Shown here: positions 44,067-56,870 of the stretch, one piece after another
How the letters are laid out: each line of letters begins with the position of its first letter
Numbering within the stretch: position 1 is the stretch's first letter
Origin: Rheum nobile
Lineage: Eukaryota; Streptophyta; Magnoliopsida; Caryophyllales; Polygonaceae
DNA length: 64,000 nt
NCBI GenBank assembly: GCA_027886185.1
Contig: WOAB01000052.1
Location: 2,170,001-2,234,000 of the forward strand
Direction: 5' to 3'
Program-made: the position numbers and the translations under genes
Notes under the pieces: generated by a model
Databases searched by the model: none
Told to the model about the DNA's origin: nothing
The model's input: the letters and a program-made list of their open reading frames with translations, nothing else

Positions 44067-47000
44067 CTATGCCTCTAGCATGCGGAAACCACCAACAACC
44101 ATGGCATGCTCTTTCTCTATTTGTTTCAACATGACTAGTTCAATTGGCTTGAACTCCGACTGTCGTTTTTTGCCAAGGAAAGCAAACATATCTTCACCCT
44201 GGCTAGTTGAATCGATATAGTTGGCCTGTAATTCACACAAGTTTACAACATGGTTTAAAAAAACTCAGAAGACATTACTTTAACATCAAATATCATAGAA
44301 AACGAACCCGTGTGGAAATCATGTAATGCCCACCAGCTCTAAGATAGTGTATAGCATTAATAGCTATACCTCTCACCTGACAAATACAAAACAAAAATTA
44401 CAGAGTAAGATGTAAATTTCTAATGGATACTAGGCCCCCTAAATATATAGGCAGATATGAAGCATCACAATTTCATCAATCTTCAAAACAAAGTTCCAAA
44501 TGTAAACTGAAAATCAACTAATACTCCTAAGAGTTGAAACAAAAAAATCCAAGTGTCTATACCACCCATCAAATCTTGAAGGGGAATCCGAAATTGATTA
44601 GTGAAGATGATAGAATAACCAAAACAAAAAACGGAATAATAAACTATACATAATAAGATGATAATTAAAGCATTACAAAGTAATTTATAACCAACGTCTT
44701 GGAGATATTTAGAAAGATATGAATCTGAAGTGATGAGTAGTAGGATGTAATACCAACAATCCACAATTAGATAGAAAACAAAAGATTAGACGTCATATTA
44801 TGGGAAAAAAGAGAACCTCGTCAGGATAAGCGATATCCCCAAGGATTACATCCACCATACCAACAACCATGCGATACTTCAAATGAATATTACACTTTTC
44901 AAAAACTGATACAACATTTGACCTCTTCTCCACCATGCTTACAACACCATCGGACAACCCCACTGCATAGACCAAACCATCCTGCAAATGGAACATATGT
45001 TCATAAACTAGTACTAAAGCATATCTACATATCTAGGCAAGGCATAACTGATAGAGATCAGACGAATAACTCACTAAGCAAGGCATAAATGATCGAGAAC
45101 GGAAAATTTTGATTCATCTAGACAAGGCATAAATGAAAGAGAACAGACAAATAACTCACGGGGCCAACAAGGTCAGACAAATGTGAAGCTGTAATTCCAC
45201 ATACATGTCCCAGGTATAGAACACGAGAGCCAGGTTTCTGAAAAACATAAAATAAAGTAAATGCGGGAATGTTTATATGAATTAATTAATTGCATAAATC
45301 ATATACTGTTGCAATATATGATTGATAAGCGGTATTTTACATAGCGCAACTAGTAATTATTAGCATATTTCTGTAATCCGAAAAAAAGGTGAGAAGTGGT
45401 TAAATCTAAGGATTTACAGAGTTTTGGAGGTAAGTTGGTGTTTGAGGTGCGGAGCTGCATTGTGAATGTTTTTGGAAGCACTTACGAGTTGAAGACGGTG
45501 CCCGAAGTCATTTAGGAAAGCTGGTGATCAGAAGACAGAAGTTGCTGGAGTGGAGACCGCGAACTGACGCGACTAATGGCGACCAGCAGTTAGCAGATTT
45601 CCAACAGAACCTTGGGGAGCACAAACCGCGATCCCCCGCGATCGCGGTTAGTCGCGGTTTTCTGAGCGACTCAACAACTTCCGATTTTCTCCAACTGCTG
45701 GGCTGTTTCGTTTTGTTTAATTGAGCAAGTATTTAAGAGGCTCGGATTAGGGTTTAAAATGACGGCCGGGAGAGCTAGCCTGGGGGCTAATCTTCCTTTT
45801 TACTCTCAAGAACACTTAGATTTCTTTTCTCTCTTTTGGATTGGAATTGGTTGTGAAGAACTAATTTCCTGTTTTGCCTAGCGTGGAAACACAAAGTTAA
45901 CCCAATTGTAAGGTTCATTTCTCTTGTTCATCCCTTGTTGGATTTGATATTAATTTTCTTGAACATATTTCAAATTTCTATATTTTTGACTAGATTGATC
46001 TCCTGGTTTAAATCTATAGTAATCTAAGTGCTAGAATTGGGATAGACAGTGGAATCCCTAATTGAACCAACCTTAGAAGGTCTTCTAGGTTATCAGTTAG
46101 TAAATGTTAACAGGACCGGTTGGCTTGTTAATATAAATAAGATCAGAAGGGGAACAAATCAAAAGGGTAAATATGAACATGAGAGGAATCAATGATCAAC
46201 TTGGTTAACTGCTGTATGGAAACTTGCTAGATGAAACTCCCTTTCTTCTTATTTTCTTAAGCTTGATTTTGGTGTTATTTCATTTGTGTAGTCTTAGTAG
46301 AAAACCAACCCCCCCATTTGTTCTTTAAAGTTGATAAATTAGTAATTACATAGAAATTGACGTGTTAATTCTCTTGGATTCGACTCCTTACTTGCATGCT
46401 ATACTCTAGTTGCATATTAGGATTACTTTGATAGCGCGCACGACTGAAAGTTAGCTATCAATGATCATACTTACAACCCATATATTTTTAACACCACACA
46501 GGATTGCAGCAGCCAACTTCGATCTAACCGGATTCCATACTCTGTACTCAACTTCAGTTCCATCCTCATTCTGAAATTAGAAAGAAGCATAGTGTATTAA
46601 ACATTGATAGCAACAAGGAACCAATGTTAACTATCAACACAACTATAAAAGAGTGTTTTGGCCCCAACCTTTTGTTTCCCTTATTATAGTTCTTAATGCT
46701 TTGAAAATGATACAATTTGGTCCTTCAGTGGCTAATATGTTAAAATCAATCAACGTCAATTCGCCATCTTATTGCTGACTGGATTGTAAGTATAAGAATT
46801 AGAAGTTGGTTTGGGGATTTGACTAAAACAAGTTAGAAATCACATCTTGGGGGCAACATGGTTGTTTTCAGATTCATCCATCTTCCATCTCAGACGAAAT
46901 AACAGATATTTAAAGTCGTGTTGGACGATGAGAAGTTGATTTTAGCATTGGAAACTGATTACATTTCAGAGGCTAAACCAACTCCATTACAATTTAAATA

Positions 47001-48688
47001 GTGGAAGAAGAAACACACAATCTGATCAATAAAACCACAGCCACAAAAGCAGTATAATAGATTATCAAGCACGGACTGCAGGCATTGTCAATAAGTCTTA
47101 TTAATAGACTTTTACCAACAGCCACAGCACTGGAAGACCTAAATTTGAGACAAATCCCCAAACCAGCAGCACAGTGTCAAATTAACATCTGTAACGGTTT
47201 GGAGGTGGAAGGACCAATTTGCAGCATTTTCAAAAAACTTAAGAATTGATATGTGTTGGTCTTGAAGGGTTTGGGATCAAAAGAGCATTGTACACATAAT
47301 AATAACAACAATGATAATAATATCCATGGATCATAAAACATTCTAAAGTAGATAAATCAATTAAGAGTCATATATAAATTGACTAACCTGAACAGAGATT
47401 AATTCCTCACCATAGAGAGCTTCACCAGGTACTAAATTTTTAGTACAGATGAATTCCTCCTCCTTACTCTTGGCGATGAAAACGCCTTCAAATCTATGTG
47501 GCACAACCACAACTTCATGTAAGGAAGAGGATGAAGCCGCCATGGAATTTTCTTTGTACATTGAACTACACCTTTGCCTGCTGTAAAGGCGCGCAAGATT
47601 CAGTTGGGCCTTTTCCAAGTCTCCAGGCTACAGTAAATCAAAAGATCAGATTAGGATGAAACTATATTCTGCTGTAAATGATAATTACAAGAAAGAAACG
47701 CAAACCTTCAAGCCGGGGATGAATTTGTCAATTTTCATCCGCAAACCACGGATAACATTAAAATACACATCACCACTTTGGCAGGGCATCCTGTTTGTCA
47801 TTGCTATGTTGACTGACAACGCTGGATCGGAAACTGCCACGTAATAACTCGGTTTGCCATCGATCGGTTTTGGAAGATTATGCACCAGGAAACTTTTCAG
47901 CTGCTCAGTCAAAGTTGCTACAAACAAAATACACTCCAAATGAAGCACATAACAACATTTTTTTAACCTCATTCAGAAAATGAATCGGCAATCCCCTCTT
48001 GAGAGAATCAAACAAGTGAGTTGTATTATTATAACATAATAAAAAACATAAGAGTACATTCATTGCATAGTTTCACAAACATCCAATAATTTACCTTATT
48101 CCAAGGCCTAGCTGTATTAAAATATGTTGGTGCAGATTCTTTTCTTGGTGCATATTCTTCCCTTGGCGCATATTCTTCTCTTGGCGCAGGTTTTAATCTC
48201 TTTCTTAATGGAGCACCGTACTGAAGTAGGATGAGAAATAACACAAGTTCAGGATAACAGATCAAAATGAAACAAAATAACCTTACGACTTTACCTTTGT
48301 ACGATACAGGGCCATTTCAGCACGAACTTGTTCACTACGCAGGGCCTCTGAAGCTGAAGCACGTTGAGCCAAAGGGTCTGAAGTTTCTATCTGATGAAGA
48401 TGAACACGACAAGCAATTTATTTGTAAGAAAAAACAATATAATATCGAGAAAACCCTAACCCCTATGGCCAGATGTTAGGGCAAACACTTAAATATGGAG
48501 AAAACACCCAAAGCTCAAGAATAGAATACAGCAAAATCAAAAGCATTCAAACAAGGCACCTGGGTATGACGATGATCCGCATCAGGAGCGTCTTTGTGAG
48601 GGGATTTGGGCTGGCGAAGAGCGTCTTTCTCAAGGAAATCAAGCTCCTCTGCACTCAGATCCAAATCATCCAAAATTAGAAAAGCCAT
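44067..48688 (-). CDS. NOP56-fibrillarin chimeric protein, about 450 aa, 10 exons
   Basis: Exons: 48,688-48,560; 48,390-48,295; 48,220-48,095; 47,900-47,706; 47,627-47,388; 46,570-46,475; 45,237-45,160; 44,981-44,817; 44,376-44,308; 44,225-44,067. Residues 1-117 match nothing I know and include APREEY repeats. Residues 118-200 read as a NOP56 N-terminal segment (LKSFLVHNLPKP, MPCQS, IRGLRMKIDKFI, LKPGDLEKAQLNLA.LYSR). The rest is fibrillarin-like (VVVPHRFEGVFIAK, TKNLVPGEALY, EDGT.VEYRVWNP.RSKLAAAIL, MVVGMVDVI, ending HAMVVGGFRM) without the Gly/Arg-rich region. All ten exons are open. The first choice of acceptor at 47,917 is out of phase; 47,900 restores frame, so that junction is uncertain. 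The SAM site is altered (GHVCGI for GAASGT; ISTR for ISIK). Confidence 0.85.
45323..46460 (+). repeat. Solo LTR (1.14 kb) in intron 6, TSD ATGAT
   Basis: It begins TGATAAGCGG and ends GTTAGCTATCA, with TGATA/TATCA termini. ATGAT flanks it at 45,318-45,322 and 46,461-46,465. It has a GC-rich palindromic block (45,540-45,660), a TATTTAAG box at 45,730 and a pyrimidine-rich start region. The 3' part (GACGTGTTAATTCT, then GGATTCGACTCC) resembles Athila/Tat-type LTRs. It is antisense to the host gene and leaves its splice sites intact. Confidence 0.85.
45730..45737 (+). promoter_or_regulatory. TATA-like box of the intronic solo LTR
   Basis: TATTTAAG precedes GGCTCGGATTAGGGTTT, and the LTR at the window end has the same TATTTAAG context on the minus strand. 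It could drive antisense transcription through the chimeric gene. Confidence 0.55.
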
Positions 48689-51131
48689 AGCCCAACGGAA
48701 CAGGGAGATCGAGAGAAATTTGTGATTTTCGGGAGAGAGATTTGTTTGGTTGACAGATGAGATGAGGCAAAGGGAAGGGGAAAAAAAAACCTAATGAAAA
48801 ACCCTATTCTCAAACACTCGCTTTTCCCTCTGCCCTCTTCAACTTCAATCTTCTTTCACATTCTCTATCCATGTTATATGAAACTAGTCTAGAACCCGTA
48901 TAAAGTACGGTTAAATATAATTTGAAAAAATCAAAAAATAAATAAATTAAATTAATGTTATATCGAAGTAGAAAAATATAATTCTCGTTAAATCATTGAA
49001 AATAATATGCTATGATATATATAAATATATGTAGACTCATTTAAAATATAGTTAATATAGAAATAATATAAGGATTATTAATCTAAAAATCTCGATAAAA
49101 TTATTCTCATTTTACAAATTATTTATATGTGTGATATATAATAGATGGTATTTAAAACAATTTAAACAGACTTCAAACAAATAATTAATGCGTGGTTCAT
49201 ACAATAACTATTAGATTAGTAATTATATCTTTTGGATAAGAAAACCAAAAATATTCATAATATGTATAACACATGTTTGGATTATAGTATAAATTTTTTT
49301 AAAGGAAAAAATTGACAAAATCGTGAACATGATTCTCTTTATGATGAATATTAAGTATTATAACAAAATTTTTATTTTTTATGTTTTTTTAATTTGATAT
49401 TTGAACAATTCATAATCAAATTTTCAAATCTAACTACTATATTATACATTCAAATCAAGTTTCTGGTTAAACATGGATAAAAGTCAGGTGAAAATAAAGT
49501 GAAGTGAAGATTTTAAAATTATACATGTATAATTAATGAAGAACGCCAATGTAAATCTTTAAAAAATAAATTATATTAAAATAAGATTTATGTTTTTCAA
49601 GATAATATATATAGGTAAACAATGGGGATCCAAAATTGTTGTTACACACTCAACGATACTTGTAAAAATCACAATATAAAATAATTATTTCTTAATATTT
49701 ATGAAAATAATAATATACTAAAAATTAGTTATGAAACCAATATTTATTATAGCAAGCTATGATAAATATTTCATGATTTTAAGGGGATATGAGACCAAAC
49801 GAACGAAAAAGCAACAAAATAATTTTGATATTTCATGAATGGCTTAAAAATGAGATGCAAATTTCAATGACCTATGTTCGATGAATGGAGACGAAAAATA
49901 TTACTTTCTCTTGTAAAACTAGCAATCAAAGCCCGTGCTTCGCACGAGCCTTTTTTATATATATATATATATATAGTATCGCGATTTAAATGTGAGTTTG
50001 TAATATATGGATTGTTGCTACATGTTTTATCTTAGACGATATATTGTTTGATATGTATTTAAATGTAATATCTAAGTATTTTAGGTATAAAATGCTATGA
50101 TTGTACAAAGTACAATTTTATTTATTTTTTGTCAGAAGTTCATTTTAAATTTTGAATTACGTGATAGTTGTTTTTGGTAGGGATGCATTTTTTTCCTTTG
50201 AAAATATTTGGGGAATATTTTAGAAATGCCTATCTAATTATATGTTATGCTTGAACTGAAGTATTTGTAAGAAACTCGCTACAATAACACTCATTTCTTA
50301 CATGCTCCAATACTCTCCACATTTCTATTTTTTTGCCTTTATCTTATAAATTTATTGCCTTTTACTAATGTTTTTTTTTTGTTATGCTTTAGTTATTAAT
50401 ATATAATTTTATTTTTTTGGTCTGGAATATATATCATTTTATTAGTCACATTGACTTTACATATTCCTAGACATTAATATCATTTAATTAAAATATATTA
50501 GTCATTACTTCCTATTCTTATTAAATACGGAGTAATAGAAATAATTGGTGGCTCTGCATATTCTTAAACCTTGTTACATTTTATATAAAAGTACATTAGT
50601 TATTTTATCAGTGCATGCTTACTCTTCTTAACGAAATTATAATTCACAACTTCTTCCTTGTACATTTCATATGTGAGAGTGAGTACATGTCTATTATTTC
50701 GGCTTCCATCCTTGCTTAATTCCTCCAGACCAAGACAAATGAGGATAAATTTAGTATATATACACGATGAGTGTAAAATGAATATGTATAAAATAGAACA
50801 ATAAAAATCAGCCTTGGCCGAAATAACAACACACTTACCTAAATCGATTTAGTACAAAAAATAGGAACTAAAACAATGGTGTTGAAATGCAGAAATGGAC
50901 TCAAAACGCAAATTGTGCTTCCAGTTGCTTGCATTTCACTCCTGTTGTTGACATAAAAAAACCCAACTCCAAATGCATACAATGGAATCTGCGTTGTAGC
51001 TTGACACGATCACACTACTCAATAATATCATGGGCTAACTTCAAATGACCAGAAACTACACCCTTTATTGATAGAACCATAACACTAACACTAAGCAGTT
51101 GACTGTGTGTTTTTCACTCGCCATGTAAGCA

Positions 51132-51335
51132 TCACTGGACCCCACTCCACCTCACCCAGTCAACAAACTGCATGCCACCGTACATGTTGTTGGCGAAGCT
51201 CACGCCCACGGTGAAAGCCAAGGCAGACGGTGGAACCTTCTTCCCTAGAGGCGAAGCTTCTACAAAGCGTTCTAGCCCGTTTATGACTTGATACCTGGTG
51301 TTGGAAGAAACCGCTATAAAGATACCTGGAGGCGA
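51132..51335 (-). pseudogene. RETICULATA-related (DUF3411) C-terminal exon fragment
   Basis: After a CTCCAG acceptor the exon encodes PPGIFIAVSSNTRYQVINGL, an EASPLGKKVPP block and YGGMQFVDWVRWSGVQ then TGA. This is the C-terminal end of plastid-envelope RETICULATA-related proteins, which affect mesophyll development and plastid metabolism in Arabidopsis. No other exon of that family is nearby, so it is a captured or truncated fragment. The frame is open. Confidence 0.65.
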
Positions 51336-52763
51336 CTGGAGCACAAGAATCAATAAAAAATGTGTTCCTTGTTATTGGTGTTGTTACGAAAAGCCTCTAC
51401 CCTTTCAGCATTACAATAAAGATTAATATCAGGGATGTTGAAGCAACTAAAAAAAGGGTTCTTACTTGTCTTGTAAAAGAGAACGTTCGAGAAGACAATT
51501 GTTGCAGGAGACATTCTTCATGAAGGAAAGGTAAGCCACAAAGGTTGCAGAAGGTAATCCACGAAGGGAATGATTGGTTTCCTTTAATTGTGACTAACAT
51601 GAGTTTTACACGTGACACGCCAGTGCAGCAAGTTACTCGGTTGTCCTTCTAATTGCTATCACCTGCCTTGGATTTTTAGGAGACGTCCAAAATTGCTAAT
51701 ACAAGTCAATCTATATAACTCCCCCAAACTATCCCTAGTAGAGAATGTATTGTTAATGTTTTGGTGATACGACAGGAATGCTTCAAAACCCCTAGTTGAA
51801 AGCTAAAGTGCTAAAGATCCTAATTGAATAAGAATGCACTAATGCTGAAATTGCATTCTTTTGAGTTCTGGACTCCTGAAATTGCATATATATTGTTTTC
51901 AAAGGAAAGTATATGTGACTAATATTGCAAGAAAACATACCCAATAAGCACCTTAAGTTCAAGTCAGTTAATCATCAGTGGCGGGCATGAACACTCTGAA
52001 GGATACACTTGACATTCTCCAGAGATGTATTTACCTCCTCATTGTTGGAGTCTAGCATCCTTAGATCCTTAATCTCTTCTTGCCATTTCTCTATCTACTC
52101 CTTATGTATCCTGTTAACATTCAATTTTGAAGAATTAACTGTATATAAACCCTTCAATTATTGATCTAGAACTAAATGTTTATTTCATTACTGACATAAG
52201 AACTCGCTCTTCAAATTCAATACTCAATTTATTGAAAAGTGATTTTCCATTTTCAAGCAGCTCAGAGACCTGCAAAGAAAAGTTTATGTATTCAAAGATG
52301 CTATCGTTTTCCTTCAAGACCTTATCATTAATCACATAATAAAGCAGCTGTAGCAACAAATACCAGTTGATTAAATCGTTCCACTCTTTCATGTATGTGA
52401 GAAATGCCAAGCTCCATCTCTTCTGAGCTTGGGAAGTTCACTTCAGTTTCTTCTTCCATCTCTGCCTCATTTGCTCCATCCCTGGATTCCTCACTTTTGC
52501 TGTCACCTATCTATTAGAAAGCAGCAACAACATCTTAGCATAATACAAACTAAGACAGTATTGCTTTCGTTCATACTAAGGCTCGCACATGTTAATATTT
52601 TACATAACATACAATTCATGTCTTCTGTTTTTTCACAATCTCAGTGCCCTCCATGTTGTCTGTACTCCTTGCTAGTTGTTAGCTGCTGAAGGTCATAGAT
52701 TCAGACAAAGAAACCCGGTGAGTGTTGAATACACCTCCACCAAACATGTTACAGTTTCAAAAG

Positions 52764-55700
52764 TGTAACACCCCGGGCCAGAGGTGCTACAGTGCCATAG
52801 TCCCGAAGGACTATAAGGCGGGTGAAATAAAAATTTGCAAACATATCCCATACATAATATATACCAAAAGTAGCACAGCGGAAAAACCTGTAAAACCTGT
52901 CCAAAGTTGAAACCATAATCAACTTAACATACAGAAAGTACTACAATTTACAAACCAGAAACCAACAACCAAAGACCAAAATCCAATACAACAAGTTCGA
53001 CCACTTCAAGGTCTAAAACCAAAACGATACATACAATCAAGTCAAAGTCTCAAACCAAAAGTAGAGTTTTCGACTCCAAAACCGACGGTGATCAGGATCC
53101 TCCTTGCTGGCGCTAAATCTGTAAAGCCTGATTGACTGGGGGACCCGATACCCCAGCCAACCACGGCACGTAAACCGCAGTTGGTCAGTCTCTCGAAAGA
53201 CTGGCAAAACTCCTCAAGCCAAAACAATTCAAAACACATACATATATCACCAAACAACTCACACCAACGACAACACGCCACACAATATATATACATATAC
53301 ATATACATATACTATACCATTCATTACTCAACCTTATCCAACTCTTCATTATACTAACCTCAATCAATCCATCCTCAAACTCATCACAAGCATAACGAAA
53401 AGAACGATTCAATCCAACTTCACTGACACGTCTAATCCATCCTTCTCTCTATTACTAATACCTCAATTAACAACTCTATGCACATACACATCTCTTACTA
53501 CTGACTTATAACCAAAGCTAACCAATTATACTGAACTCACTACTGCACTAACACAACAAAATCAATTAACCTTCACATCAACAAACACATAAGCATCAAC
53601 GAGAATCATTACATAATACAATCATAACCAAAATAACGACCAATTCATAGATTCAAACCCAACTCATGCATTTAATTTCAAACCATGTTAACCCACACCC
53701 TCAAGATGGGAAACCATCCTTCACACTCAATCCACACAACCGACCTTCATAATCCACTAGCTGTCACCAACAACCCCACCAACATAAATCCACATCACCA
53801 TAGCTAAAATAGATAATATTTAACAAGTCAACTAGCCAACAATCAATATCCAACATAAAACCAATAACCAAACACACCGTCAATATCATCACACAACTAC
53901 TTAATCAAGTACACAACTAATAATCAACACACAACCCATAATCGAGCACCCAACCAATAATCAAGTACACAACCACTATTCAACACACAACCAATATACC
54001 AATAATCAACACACAATCCATAACCGAGCACACAACCAATATTCAACGCATAATCACTTAATCAAGTACTCAAGCAACCATTACACATAATTAAGTAATT
54101 AACACATCACAACACCTCCGTCTCCACCACCACATCACCGGGTGGGACCATTCACAACATCTCCGTCTCAACCCCCACATCACCGGGTGAGACAATTCAC
54201 AACATCTCCGTCTCCACCCCCACATCACCAAGGTGAGACAATTCACAACATCTCCGTCTCCACCCCCACATCACCAAGGTGAGACATTTCACAACATCCA
54301 AACCAACTATCCATCTCCAAACCAACCAATCAACAACACAACGACAATCAAAATCACATAACCACACCTTATCACACACCGTCATACATTAACACATTTC
54401 GCCATATATCAACACATATCACCACATTATCACACACACCAACACATTCAATCCAACACACACATACGATCCAACACACACACACACACATTCAATCCAA
54501 CACACACATACGATCCACACACACACACACATTCAATCCAACACACACATACGATCCACACACACACACACACGTGTCAACAGACACTATCAACAACATT
54601 CAATCACATTTAGTCACAATTGACTATCACGTCCACATTTAATCAAATACGATACAAGATAAATCATATCCCACGCACATACCCATATTCAACCAAGCAA
54701 CGGTAAACTTAATTATGAAATAACTGGGCATAAAACAATTTATAAAAATATAAAGTTAGCAAGAATCCTCTTGCCTCAAGTCGAACCGCAACGACCCCAG
54801 AGGTCTCCAAACCTCTTGAACGAACCTGCGAAATCAATTCGAACAATACCTGACATTAATTACTCATCCAATTCAATACTAACAAACCCCCAATTCAAAC
54901 TCTAATTTCATTCCTTAATTAATTAGGCCAATCATGCCCAAATTAATCCAAACTCCAAATCAAACTCACTGCTCAATTTCACAAAATTCAGCAAACAATC
55001 AATATATATGTGTTATCCACAACCCCAAATTCAAACCTTAAATTCATAATACCTCCAAAATTCCAATCAAGCAAACCCCACACAATTCAATCAATATTAA
55101 TCAAACGAGCATAACTGGCTGTCCACCTCTAAATTCAGCAAACCTTTCCACCAAATTCAGTCCAAATCTCAATTGGGTCTCACAAGCATGCATATATATA
55201 TATATATTCAGCAGAACCCAGCCGTGAAACCTCAACCAAGAAGCATAGTCTTACCTCGCCGACGACTGTGCCTTCGCCGTCGATAAGAGCTCCTCAACGC
55301 CGGAGAAGTGCAGATGGAGCAGCGGCAACACTAGACAACAACCACATCAGACGCCACACCCCAACAACGACTCACACACAGCACGAGCAACAATACCACT
55401 CGGCACCAGCAACTCGAACAACAACAGATCGGGACAGCAATGCCAACAGTTCCCCTCGTCGCTGGATCTCCGTCAAACACCAGTAGACGGCTCCAGCAAC
55501 CACCAGCAGCTCCACGCACAGCACCGCAACAACTTCAGCAGCCAGTCGCGCTCGCCTTCGGATCTGGCTTCCCGTTCACCTCGCTCATCAACTCGTGGCT
55601 CCAGATCTGGCTCCCTCTTCACCGGAGACGACGGCAGAACACCAGCTGCTACTCCAGCGATGCACGAACATCAGCGAGCAACACCAGCCAGCACCGCAAG

Positions 55701-55964
55701 CAGTGGCTCATCGGGGAAGAAAGAAGCGGTCGGTGGTTTTGCTCGCCAGAAAGGATGCGTGGACAGGGGAGCTCGTCGGGGAAGACAACTCGGGAGAGGG
55801 GCTCAGTTCAGCGGGAGGTTCACCGAGAGGGAGATAAGGGCTCGAGACCGATCTTGCCCCTCCTTTCCCCCTTTCTGATTTTTGTTCCCAATTTCTAATT
55901 TAAAGAAGTCAAAAAAAAAATTTATTTACCATTTTGCCATTCTTATAATCTTTGGGGTATTTCA
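52764..55964 (-). repeat. Solo LTR (3.20 kb), TSD AAAAG
   Basis: On the minus strand it begins TGAAATACCCC and ends CGGGGTGTTACA. AAAAG flanks it at 52,759-52,763 and 55,965-55,969. Start and end resemble the LTRs at 3967 and 10,495. It has a GC-rich block at 55,260-55,870 and a TA-rich box near 55,192-55,208. (CA)n stretches lie at 54,470-54,575. ORFs in the GC-rich block are not genes. Confidence 0.9.
54116..54300 (+). repeat. Four tandem copies of a 45-46 bp unit in the LTR
   Basis: CTCCGTCTC recurs at 54,116, 54,161, 54,206 and 54,252, each followed by a CACATCACC(G/A) and GGTG(A/G)GAC block. Confidence 0.85.
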
Positions 55965-55999
55965 AAAAGTATCCAAGAAGTGTAGAGACAAATCTACAG

Positions 56000-56870
56000 C
56001 TACAAAATAACATTCAAGAAGTAGTACAATATAATAGAAATTGTGATAGTATTTAGAACGTCATTTCCTGTAGAAGTTCATTAGGAATATATTCAATGAC
56101 ATCACGAATGCAATACATACATTAATATATACACTAATGTAAGTATGTTAGGAATGTATCTCAGGTGGAAAACCTATATCCAGATCCAGTTTAATCATAA
56201 GTTTTTTGTTTATCAACAGTTAATGGAAACCATTCATTTAATACCAACAAAATCACCCTAATTTGTTGCAGGCAAGCAACAGTTTCCTCATATACTCAAT
56301 CTGAATTGAGAAGAGCACACAAAAAAGATGGATTTCCGAGCAAAGAAGAGAAACCAAACAAAATTATCAGAATGCTTTTCCTTCTTCCCTAATCTGGTCT
56401 TTTAGTCGCCAAATTCATATACTGGCAGGCTAAGTGTGCAACAAAACGCAAACAGAAATAACATGCTTAGATTCAGCTAATGCTTCACACTTTATGCAAA
56501 CCTATACGTGACTCAGATAATTCACATGCACTCAATTTTAATAGGTCCGATCTTCAAACTCATAGTTTCACTTGCGTATTTCCAAATACTGTGAAACTGA
56601 AAGTCTGAAATCTATTAACCAATATTCAGGAGTCTCATTAGCCAGAATATAATGCAATCAGGTGTCGATCAAAGAAGAATCAGCTCAAAGTTCACTTAAA
56701 TCTCCAAACGACACAATTTCATACGAAATTTTCTTCCGATAAACTTCGCATCCACCAATCAATCCGCAATACAAAATTTTCGAAATAATTTCGCAATGTT
56801 ATAGAGAAATACAAATCACCTACCACAACGAATAATTTCGTAAGCTGTGGTTGTAGACATTAAAATTATT
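56000..56870. other. No gene recognised
   Basis: AT-rich sequence between the solo LTR and the next coiled-coil exon, probably intron of the captured gene. Confidence 0.4.

Noticed and set aside
55268..55898. 152-codon and overlapping open frames
   Set aside because: GC-rich part of the solo LTR at 52,764-55,964; low-complexity translation, no family.
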